Below the pieces are notes generated by a model. That model was not told where the DNA came from and did no database searches. It saw only the letters and a program-made list of their open reading frames with translations. The position numbers were made by a program, and so were the translations under genes. A stretch of 64,000 nucleotides of DNA from Flavipsychrobacter stenotrophus (lineage in GTDB: Bacteria > Bacteroidota > Bacteroidia > Chitinophagales > Chitinophagaceae): positions 372,001-436,000 of the forward strand of contig NZ_PPSL01000001.1 in assembly GCF_002954265.1 (NCBI RefSeq), in the 5' to 3' direction. Positions 56,775 to 63,464 of this stretch are shown here, one piece after another. Every line of letters starts with the position of its first letter. The first letter of the stretch is position 1.

Positions 56775-57704
56775 ATGAAGCTGACAGGTTTTAAGAGTTT
56801 GAAGGAGGTAATACAATATTTCAAGACGGAAGAAATAGCACGAGAGTTCTTAGAAGCACATCGTTGGGAAGGAATACCTACTTGCCCACATTGCAACTCT
56901 CAAAAATGGTACAAGATTACAGCTCCTCGTTATAAGTGTGGCGACTGCAAAAAGAAGTACTCTGTTACTGTAGGTACTGTAATGGAAAATTCAAATATTC
57001 CTCTCTCTTCCTGGTTTATGGCAATGTACGTTCTTGCTGGTCATAAAGCTGGTATCTCTTCCATCCAGCTTGGTAAAGATATTGGAGTAACACAAAAATC
57101 TGCTTGGTTCCTCGGGCATCGCATTCGTAAAATGTTCGAGGAAAAACATCCATTATTTACAGGAATGGTAGAAGTTGACGAAGTGTACCACGGTGGACAA
57201 GACAGACACAAGAAGGATGACGATAAATTGAAGTCTGGTAGAGGAGCAGTTAATAAAACACCAGTCTTTGGATTGCTTGAAAGAGGTGGCAATGTTATTT
57301 ATAAGGTAGTAGAAAATACGGAAGCTGCCACACTAAAGCCTATCATCCGTGAATTAGTAGATGCAAAAGCGGTTATCAATACCGATGGACACAAATCTTA
57401 TTCAGGTCTTGACAAAGAATTTGCACAGCACGAAGTAGTAAAGCATAGCGAAGGTGAATATGTTCGGGGTATTTATCATACTAACGGTATCGAAGGTGCG
57501 TTTTCCCAATTACGCCGAGGTATGTATGGTATTTACATCAGAATGAGCCCAAAGCACTTGCAGAGATACGCACACGAGTTTAGCTATCGGTATAACACTC
57601 GGGCGAAAAAGGATTACGATAGGTTCGAAGGACTGCTAACCCAATTAAAAGGCAGGTTAACGTACAAGGATCTAATAGGTAAAAATGATACTATGCCTCG
57701 TTAA
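56775..57704 (+). CDS. IS1595-family (ISXO2-like) transposase
   Basis: The 309-residue protein has an N-terminal zinc ribbon (C37, C40, C55, C58 in TCPHCNSQKWYKI and YKCGDCKKKYSV) followed by a helix-turn-helix-like segment (ISSIQLGKDIGVTQKSAWFL) and an ISXO2-type DDE/N domain. Catalytic candidates are D135 (MVEVDEVYHGG), D204 (VINTDGHKSYSG) and N237/E240 (HTNGIEGAFSQLRRG). The C-terminal part (HLQRYAHEFSYRYNTR) is the usual family ending. No stop codons or frameshifts are present, so it should be active. The 3' end overlaps the minus-strand passenger gene by 14 bases. Confidence 0.93.
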   Translation: MKLTGFKSLKEVIQYFKTEEIAREFLEAHRWEGIPTCPHCNSQKWYKITAPRYKCGDCKKKYSVTVGTVMENSNIPLSSWFMAMYVLAGHKAGISSIQLGKDIGVTQKSAWFLGHRIRKMFEEKHPLFTGMVEVDEVYHGGQDRHKKDDDKLKSGRGAVNKTPVFGLLERGGNVIYKVVENTEAATLKPIIRELVDAKAVINTDGHKSYSGLDKEFAQHEVVKHSEGEYVRGIYHTNGIEGAFSQLRRGMYGIYIRMSPKHLQRYAHEFSYRYNTRAKKDYDRFEGLLTQLKGRLTYKDLIGKNDTMPR

Positions 57705-58155
57705 ATCTTTTTTTCTCCATTTCTGTAATGTATCCTGTAAACTTCTCCGCATATCTTTTACCTAAATGGTCGCTATTAAATTGTTCTTCCTTACCAAAAG
57801 ACCCCTGTACTGTGAATTTTCCCTGTAAGTTAATATTATCTATTGCCCAAAGCTTTACGGTTAGCTCGTTTATAATTTCATCTGTTCTATCCGCTGGTTG
57901 AGGACCGAAAGTAGCTTTATGAGTGGTAAGCAACATCGCCTTTTGCGTAGCTAAAATTTCTGCATGGATATAATATTCATCGTCTCCATATTTAAAACTA
58001 TGCGTGCGTCCTCTAATACTTTGGTTTATTAATTCATATAAACCTGTAAAAAAATCTGATGGGGCATTAAAATGCTCTTCAATGTCTTTATAGAATATGG
58101 GGATGTCTTCTATAAATTGTTCCTTTATTTGGTTAAATGTCGCTATAGTGCTCAT
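57691..58155 (-). CDS. Transposon passenger protein of unknown function, 154 residues
   Basis: From the ATG at 58155 the protein is MSTIATFNQIKEQFIEDIPI and continues as an acidic, mixed alpha/beta chain (HFNAPSDFFTGLYELINQSI, YYIHAEILATQKAMLLTTHK, NELTVKLWAIDNINLQGKFT, FNSDHLGKRYAEKFTGYITE). There is no signal peptide or membrane helix. A longer open frame to 58248 exists, but a -7 box match (complement of 58181-58188, TATTTTTG) places transcription just before 58155, which supports the shorter form. I do not recognise a family. Its convergent overlap with the transposase and position inside the TIRs show it travels with the element. Confidence 0.7.
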   Translation of the reverse strand: MSTIATFNQIKEQFIEDIPIFYKDIEEHFNAPSDFFTGLYELINQSIRGRTHSFKYGDDEYYIHAEILATQKAMLLTTHKATFGPQPADRTDEIINELTVKLWAIDNINLQGKFTVQGSFGKEEQFNSDHLGKRYAEKFTGYITEMEKKRFNEA

Positions 58156-58362
58156 TCTAAGTTTTAGCTTTACTAATAACCAAAAATAAGCATTCCTTAG
58201 TTGCTTTATAACGCAGTAAAAATTCTTTTTCATTTCCATCGAAGCCAAATGAATTACATTGTATATTTTAGCGGAGAAAGAAAAATTGTTTCAATGAAAT
58301 AGAGCAAAAACGAGTAAAACATATCATTACATATTAAAGAGTAGCGTTAGCTAACTTTCTTC

Positions 58363-58480
58363 GTCTGGAAAACCGCGAATTTTCAAATAGACAACCGAGA
58401 AAGATGCAAAGCGCACCCTCAAAGGGGTGTGGCTTCATCTATTTATTCAAGGTTGTCAGGGCTTCGCGGTTCCTCCAGAC
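58363..58480 (+). ncRNA. Candidate structured RNA: 118-nt rod-like hairpin inside the transposon
   Basis: Pairing from outside inwards: GTCTGGA (58363-58369) with TCCAGAC (58474-58480); AACCGCGAA (58371-58379) with TTCGCGGTT (58463-58471); an asymmetric internal loop (10 and 5 nt); GACAACC (58390-58396) with GGTTGTC (58451-58457); AGATG (58402-58406) with CATCT (58436-58440); AAGC (58409-58412) with GCTT (58432-58435); CACCC (58414-58418) with GGGTG (58425-58429). A -7-like box TAACTTTC (58352-58359) lies just upstream on the plus strand. A second stem GAGGTTC/GAACCTC (58497-58503 with 58533-58539) follows. The long rod with a central bulge recalls 6S RNA, but no consensus was checked, and a DNA-level role in transposition is also possible. 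Confidence 0.45.
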
Positions 58481-58637
58481 CTGAATGCGTAGCTCTGAGG
58501 TTCACGCCTCTCTTATTTTACCCACGTCATTGGAACCTCTGGCACTTTCACCTCGCCTCAATGTCAAATAAATCACCACCGGTAAGAATGTGATACTAAA
58601 AGTTAATCAACTAATTCATCATTCAACCAAAAAATCA

Positions 58638-59093
58638 ATGAGAACATTAATAACGGTATTATTTACCTGCATATCATTTATAGCAGTAGGTCAAAAGCAA
58701 GGAAGTAGCAAGATTGATTATACAACCAATTATAAAACAGTAACAAAACGTTGTCATTATTGTGGAAAGTCCTTTAGCCTTAGTACTCCTGCTAAAATTG
58801 CTATAAAAAGCGGTAGTCAAGAGGATATACAATCAATGGAAATCAATAGACTATTCCAAGCTAAGATGAGAAATGATTTAAACGAAAATGAAAGTTGTAC
58901 CTCTTCCCAAAATAGAACAAGAAAGCACGTATTTTACGAAGAGGATAATAAAAACTCTACTACGAGTAAAACATATAGCATGACAAAGGACGAAGCGGAT
59001 ATTTATATTTCTGGGCTAGAACCTTATATGAACCGCTATGCTTCTACAATAAAGAAAATTAGCTTTATGGTATTCTCCGCAGATATTAAGTGA
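58638..59093 (+). CDS. Secreted transposon passenger protein with CxxC motif, 151 residues
   Basis: From the ATG at 58638 the signal peptide is MRTLITVLFTCISFIAVGQK. The mature part has a CHYCGKSF motif and a later ESCTSSQNRTRKHVFY, which together could give a C2-C-H metal site, then a Lys/Ser/Thr-rich region and a helical end (TKDEADIYISGLEPYMNRYA). No family is recognised. It lies inside the right TIR and ends 9 bases before a 12-bp terminator. A secreted passenger on an IS element is unusual. Confidence 0.72.
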   Translation: MRTLITVLFTCISFIAVGQKQGSSKIDYTTNYKTVTKRCHYCGKSFSLSTPAKIAIKSGSQEDIQSMEINRLFQAKMRNDLNENESCTSSQNRTRKHVFYEEDNKNSTTSKTYSMTKDEADIYISGLEPYMNRYASTIKKISFMVFSADIK

Positions 59094-59101
59094 TATATAA
59101 G

Positions 59102-59134
59102 AAATAAGCCCTGCTAATAAAACAGGGCTTATTT
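59102..59134 (+). terminator. Intrinsic terminator at the right end of the transposon
   Basis: AAATAAGCCCTG (59102-59113) pairs with CAGGGCTTATTT (59123-59134), 12 bp, and is followed by CTTATATTTGG. Confidence 0.88.
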
Positions 59135-59148
59135 CTTATATTTGGTTT

Positions 59149-59171
59149 GTCCCAAGTTGTATATAATCCGC
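59149..59171 (-). repeat. Right terminal inverted repeat
   Basis: This is the exact 23-bp complement of 56555-56577, followed directly by the AAATTTAA duplication. Confidence 0.92.
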
Positions 59172-59179
59172 AAATTTAA
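59172..59179. repeat. Right target-site duplication of the transposon
   Basis: AAATTTAA, identical to 56547-56554. Confidence 0.92.
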
Positions 59180-59249
59180 TGTCCTTTTCATGATAGAAAA
59201 TTAAAATGTGAAATGATGAATTTATACTGATATTTATACAGCAAAGTTA
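59180..59249 (-). promoter_or_regulatory. Orphaned start codon and promoter of the interrupted T9SS gene
   Basis: The complement of 59189-59191 is the ATG that, joined across the transposon, gives M-K-R-T-L-N and the signal peptide of the gene now starting at 56569. The complement of 59242-59249 is TAACTTTG, a full TAnnTTTG match, about 50 bases upstream of that ATG. No clear TTG is seen at the -33 position. Confidence 0.8.
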
Positions 59250-59343
59250 CATCAGCACCATAGCGACATCCTAATTAAACAGGTAGACATGAGGTGTACA
59301 AGGCTTGTAAATAAGGGCTTCATAGGGTAGACAAAGGCACTTT

Positions 59344-60966
59344 TTAGAGGGATAGGATAAATTCTGTAAGATTATCCTCGGTCTCCAGCTGTAATTTTTT
59401 ACGCAGGCGGTAACGGGCAGTTTTTACGCTATCGGGAGATATATTCAATATACCCGCCATTTCTTTAATGGACATATTTAATTTTATGAGCGCACAGATC
59501 TTCAGGTCATTCGGACTGATATCGGGATATTCTGTCTTTAACTTCGTAAAGAAGTTTTTATTAATACTTTCAAAATAGGTATTAAAGTCACTCCACTCCC
59601 TGTCGTGGTTGATGCCTTTGTTGATGATCTTATTTAACGAATTGTCATTAGCCGTTTTTCTGTCCTTTTCTATTCGCTCTTTCAGTTCCTGCATCAACTC
59701 GTTTTTCTGCTGCATTTGTAATATCAGGGCGCTCAACTGGCTTTCCTTGTATTCAATTTCATTTTGCATCAATTGCTCCTGCTGTCTCCTTTGCTCCTCT
59801 ATTACCTCTATGAGGGTTTCTTTAGTTTGCAGTAGTTGCTTGTCTCTATCGTTGATACGCCTCAGCAGGTATATAGCAATACCCGATATGACGAGGATAA
59901 AGCCTATCGTCCCCCACAAAATATAGTTAGCCAGTGTGGTTATCTTTCTTTCCTTTTGTGCCAGGCTCAGTTCCCTGTCTTTTTCCTGCACCCTGAACTG
60001 AACTTCCAGGCTTTTGATCACCCTGTCTTTTTCCCACGTATTGACGGTGTCTTTTATCGACATCAGCTCCTGCTCATACTCCATGGCCTGTTTGTACTCG
60101 CCCTGTTGTTCCCGGTAATCTATAAGGCTGGTCAGGACTTTCTGATAAAAGAGTTTGTCTGAAAGCCCCTTTGCTATATCATAGGCTTTAAGATAACACG
60201 CCAGCGTGGCAGCGCGATCTTTGTCAAACACAAAGTGCCACTTACCCAGACCCAGGTAGGCGGGCACCTGCACCTGCCTGTTTTCCATACTATCGCCTAT
60301 GCGCAGCGCATGCTGGTACAGATCAAGGCTTGCGGCTTTGTTACCTGTCTGCATTTCAATGTCAGCAATATTAAAGTATGCTGCGGGCAGGTACACATAG
60401 TTATTGGTCCGCTGCCATTCGCTGAGTGCCTTTTGGTGGTAGTATAGTGCAGAGTCTGTTTTGCCCATTCGGCCATAGGCCGCACCTAGGCTGCTGTATG
60501 CCAGGCCGGTGTATCCGCCTGTGTCATTAAGCTTGCTGAAGCCATATATTACCTCTCGGCTCAGTGCTATGGCATCTTTGTTTTTACCTTGCCTTCCATA
60601 TATAGTGCTTATCAGTTGCAGGCAGCGCAGTCGGCCTTCCAATGCTACTTGCGGTTTCAGCGTTTCCAGTTTTTTGTATTGCGCTAAAGCTGCTGTAGCA
60701 TATTCCAGCCCATTGCTATAGCTGGTGCCATAGGTGCAGATACCCATATCCAGCAGAGAGAGTGCCATGTGTTCCACATTGTTTTGTTCTCTGGCATCTT
60801 CATAAGCTATACGGAAGAATTTTAATGCCTGTGTGTCGTTATCCTTTATCAACTCCTGCCAACCTTTAGCGAAGTAATTGTCCCCTTGTTTTGAATAACA
60901 TTTATTGCACACCAATATGGCTGGCAGAAAAAGAATGAATAGTAATATTTTAAAGAAGTGTTTCAA
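59344..60966 (-). CDS. Membrane-tethered TPR protein with C-terminal LuxR-type helix-turn-helix
   Basis: The 540-residue protein has a signal peptide (MKHFFKILLFILFLPAILVC), seven or so TPR units over residues 30-320 (GLAYSSLGAAYGRMGKTDSA, LPAAYFNIADIEMQTGNKAA), one membrane helix (YILWGTIGFILVISGIAIYL) near 345-365, a long coiled coil (DRDKQLLQTKETLIEVIEEQ, then RRQQEQLMQNEIEYKESQLS) and a final HTH (DLKICALIKLNMSIKEMAGI, then LNISPDSVKTARYRLRKKL). The layout is that of Bacteroidota one-component sensors with a periplasmic TPR input and a cytoplasmic DNA-binding output. The regulated genes are not evident from position. Confidence 0.88.
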   Translation of the reverse strand: MKHFFKILLFILFLPAILVCNKCYSKQGDNYFAKGWQELIKDNDTQALKFFRIAYEDAREQNNVEHMALSLLDMGICTYGTSYSNGLEYATAALAQYKKLETLKPQVALEGRLRCLQLISTIYGRQGKNKDAIALSREVIYGFSKLNDTGGYTGLAYSSLGAAYGRMGKTDSALYYHQKALSEWQRTNNYVYLPAAYFNIADIEMQTGNKAASLDLYQHALRIGDSMENRQVQVPAYLGLGKWHFVFDKDRAATLACYLKAYDIAKGLSDKLFYQKVLTSLIDYREQQGEYKQAMEYEQELMSIKDTVNTWEKDRVIKSLEVQFRVQEKDRELSLAQKERKITTLANYILWGTIGFILVISGIAIYLLRRINDRDKQLLQTKETLIEVIEEQRRQQEQLMQNEIEYKESQLSALILQMQQKNELMQELKERIEKDRKTANDNSLNKIINKGINHDREWSDFNTYFESINKNFFTKLKTEYPDISPNDLKICALIKLNMSIKEMAGILNISPDSVKTARYRLRKKLQLETEDNLTEFILSL

Positions 60967-61085
60967 CAGGCGCCAAGGTTTGGATAATGAAGATACATTT
61001 TATCTAATTATTATTTTGTTTAGCACCATGTAAATGATCTGTTACTAATACTCAAAGTGTAGTACATTTAATTGCTATTTTTACT

Positions 61086-61952
61086 ATGAATACACACCAC
61101 ATCTTATTACTGCTGCTTTTCTTGCTAAGTTCTTGTGAACCCAAACCCAAGGGAACACCAAAACTAAGTATGGCTGATCTCAAATTTCCCCACCCCGAAA
61201 GAGATGGTGCCATGAGAAAAAATGTACACACGATCACGGGACTGGACCTGGATAAATTACAAAAGGAATATGGTGAATGTTATAATGTAGACAGTATTTA
61301 TGATGTGATCTCAGCAAGGCCTTATTTTGCTTTTTTAGTAGATTTCGAAGAATATGATATAGAAGGCCACTTGCATACCTCGCTGGATAATGTTTCTGGA
61401 GCAAAAGATGGTTTTTTCATTTTATGGTTCAGGAGTACTTACGACTCCCTTGGCAACACAGTTGGCATTGAAGGGCATCGAACAAACGATAGTATAACTA
61501 ATACATATGTTTTAGAAGAGAATAAATTGATTACTCACAGTGTGGATTTCAATCTGGGTAGGGATCCTTTATGTATGGGCGGAAGGTCAGTTAAATACTT
61601 TGACTCAAACGGTTATTTGCTTAAGGACGTACAAGAGGGATGTTTGATTGAGTATAGCTATAATCAAAATAAACAACTTAGGTCGAAGAACTGGCACTAC
61701 TCATACAATGACGTTCAGCGAAACTCGCAGTACTATTATAATAAAATTGGGGTACTTGATTCGGTAGTTGTAAAGGAAACTGAAAAAGGTAGGCCTTCAT
61801 ATTTTGAAAGATCAATTTATGATAATAACGGAATTATTTCATGTCGTTGGGTATGTTATAGGGAAACCCAACATGCCTTAAATTCACCAGTACGGTTGAG
61901 TGACACCGTTAAAATAATCTATCGTTACAAGTCTTATTCGGTATCTTCTTAA
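61086..61952 (+). CDS. Lipoprotein of unknown function, 288 residues
   Basis: The signal peptide MNTHHILLLLLFLLSSCEPK has the lipobox LSSC (Cys17), so the protein should be lipid-anchored. The mature part has a GLDLDKLQKEYGECYNVDSI segment and, from about residue 170, beta-strand pairs similar in spacing to RHS/YD-type repeats (VKYFDSNGYLLKDVQEGCLI, YSYNQNKQLRSKNWHYSYND, SQYYYNKIGVLDSVVVKETE, RSIYDNNGIISCRW). Four cysteines may form disulphides. No family can be named. It is divergent from the TPR-HTH regulator, 119 bases away, and might be linked to it. Confidence 0.75.
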   Translation: MNTHHILLLLLFLLSSCEPKPKGTPKLSMADLKFPHPERDGAMRKNVHTITGLDLDKLQKEYGECYNVDSIYDVISARPYFAFLVDFEEYDIEGHLHTSLDNVSGAKDGFFILWFRSTYDSLGNTVGIEGHRTNDSITNTYVLEENKLITHSVDFNLGRDPLCMGGRSVKYFDSNGYLLKDVQEGCLIEYSYNQNKQLRSKNWHYSYNDVQRNSQYYYNKIGVLDSVVVKETEKGRPSYFERSIYDNNGIISCRWVCYRETQHALNSPVRLSDTVKIIYRYKSYSVSS

Positions 61953-62331
61953 TTGTGGTTACCGTAGGACGGTTATATGTCCAATGCCATTATTCATTGT
62001 TTGTGTGCCAAGTAACTTCTATGACTTACTTATTTTGTGCAGTTTTTTTTTAGTTCACGGTAAATGCCAAAAGAAAATTATGTTCCATCGTTGATAAAAA
62101 CTCCAAAGCAAATTTCCATTATAAATCTCAGCGTTTAGCAAATAGATGGATTTGGAACTATGTGCGGAAGACCACCACATGCTCCTCTTGATATAGCAGG
62201 TGGTCTCTATTTCCTAAAAATAACTACTCCTGTAGGCACTGAAACTAAGCAGATAATCATCAATCATTGATCTATTAGATTTCCTTATGTCTTACCATTG
62301 ATTTTTAGCTCCTTGTCTGTACTTTCGGCCT
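61953..62331. other. Intergenic region of about 380 bases with one strong hairpin
   Basis: No ORF with coding character is seen. AGACCACC (62169-62176) with GGTGGTCT (62199-62206) and an inner TGCT/AGCA (62180-62183 with 62195-62198) form a 12-bp interrupted stem. It is not followed by a U run, so a regulatory role is as likely as termination. Confidence 0.45.
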
Positions 62332-62856
62332 ATCAAAAAGCCTGATACGCTGAAATCTACTATACATATCTTACTGGTTGCACTCCTGCTTTTGCAGGCA
62401 GGTGGTGCGTTAGTGTGGTGTCAGGCAGAGCAGTGGCATCGACGGTGGCAACAAATGGAGCTGGCTGCAACGGCCAATTCGCCTCAGGTCAGCTTTCATC
62501 TATCCAAACAGGAATATCTTAAAGTGAAGAAGGGGAGCGATGAGTTGCTGATGAACGGAAAGATGTATGATCTAAGGTCGGTAGTGCATAATAGCGACAC
62601 TATAGATATTGTGGCTATATGCGATGTGGAAGAAGATGATATTATCAGCAAAATGGAAAAACTCTTAAAGCAGGGTAGCGGCGACAAGAGATCATCAGAC
62701 CAGCTTATCGAATTACTCTCCCTGTTTTATGTAGGGTCTTCGTGCCACATTAGTTATTTCTGTTACCAACAACAGCCGCTGCTATTTGGCTGCATGCATA
62801 GTAATGTCCTGGATGCTTTTTTTGCTGTCAGTGCTCCTCCTCCACGGGTTATATAA
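62332..62856 (+). CDS. Membrane-anchored protein upstream of TonB receptor; start codon unclear
   Basis: The frame is open from a TGA at 62299-62301, and reads IKKPDTLKSTIHILLVALLL followed by LQAGGALVWCQAEQW, a typical basic start plus hydrophobic anchor, but position 62332 is ATC rather than ATG and no ATG precedes the anchor. The first TTG (62392) would remove the anchor; CTG at 62350 is another possibility. The body has SKQEYLKVKKGSDELLMNGK then MYDLRSVVHNSDTIDIVAIC and ends with AVSAPPPRVI, resembling small conserved Bacteroidota proteins with a Pro-rich end found ahead of TonB receptors (from memory). It either uses a rare start or has lost its ATG. It precedes the receptor by 77 bases. 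Confidence 0.6.
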   Translation: MKKPDTLKSTIHILLVALLLLQAGGALVWCQAEQWHRRWQQMELAATANSPQVSFHLSKQEYLKVKKGSDELLMNGKMYDLRSVVHNSDTIDIVAICDVEEDDIISKMEKLLKQGSGDKRSSDQLIELLSLFYVGSSCHISYFCYQQQPLLFGCMHSNVLDAFFAVSAPPPRVI

Positions 62857-62933
62857 ATGTGCTTATTGTTTTATCACTTATTCCCAATGCGGAATGAGTG
62901 GTCACATTTATTTTTCTAACTCAATTCCATTCA

Positions 62934-63464
62934 ATGAAATTATTAAAGTATTCTTTTGCCGCACTGGTGGCTATGCAGGGCTATGCTGCTTATGCACAGG
63001 ATAAAAAGGCCGATACCGCAACAATAGATCTATTATTGACCGATAAGCAGGTACTGGACGATGTAACGATATCTGCAAATAAGGTTGCCGAACCCCGCCG
63101 CAACGTAGCCCAGCAGGTAGTGGTGTTATCTCAAAAAGCCATTGCTGCCAGCCAGTCGCAGACCACTGCCGACCTAATGTCTGCTGCCAATATATTTGTA
63201 CAGAAAAGCCAGATGGGTGGTGGCAGCCCGGTGCTCAGGGGCTTTGAAGCCAACCGTGTATTGATGGTAGTAGACGGCGTGCGAATGAACAATATCATAT
63301 ACCGCGCCGGTCACCTGCAAAATATTGTAACACTCGATAATGCCTCGCTTGAAAGGGTAGAGGTACTCTACGGACCGTCATCCAATGTTTATGGCAGTGA
63401 TGCGTTGGGTGGTGTGATCAGTTTTACACTAAGCGCCCTGTATTTTCATCTACGGGTAAATTGA
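62934..63464 (+). pseudogene. TonB-dependent receptor, N-terminal part (frameshift at about 63425)
   Basis: From the ATG at 62934 the signal peptide is MKLLKYSFAALVAMQGYAAY (AQ cleavage). The plug domain follows: DDVTISANKVAEPRRNVAQQ, TTADLMSAANIFVQKSQMGG, GSPVLRGFEANRVLMVVDGV, RMNNIIYRAGHLQNIVTLDN and YGPSSNVYGSDALGGVISF. The RGFEANRVLMVVDGVRMN pattern is close to heme/siderophore-type receptors (HmuR-like). After VISF the frame runs into noncoding-like residues and stops at 63464, while the expected YTKRPVFSSTGKLN lies in another frame. One missing T in the run at 63422-63425 accounts for this. Confidence 0.85.

Larger units (their letters stand above)
56555..59171. mobile_element. Complete IS1595-family transposon with passenger genes (2617 bp)
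   Basis: The element is bounded by 23-bp perfect inverted repeats (56555-56577 and 59149-59171, outer sequence GCGGATTATATACAACTT...) and an 8-bp duplication AAATTTAA on both sides. It carries a plus-strand transposase (56775-57704), a minus-strand gene that overlaps its 3' end by 14 bases (57691-58155), a 118-bp rod-like inverted repeat (58363-58480) and a plus-strand secreted-protein gene (58638-59093). Terminators lie just inside both ends (56573-56594, 59102-59134). Usual IS1595 elements are about 0.7-1.2 kb; passenger genes are known in longer members. Clean ends, an identical duplication and an intact transposase point to recent insertion. Confidence 0.93.

Noticed and set aside
58363-58480. 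Retron or CRISPR-associated RNA
   Set aside because: No reverse transcriptase, Cas or TnpB/IscB-type gene lies in or beside the element; the transposase is of DDE type and needs no guide RNA.
61953-62331. Cobalamin riboswitch upstream of the TonB receptor
   Set aside because: No B12-box-like sequence or multi-helix layout was found, only one hairpin.
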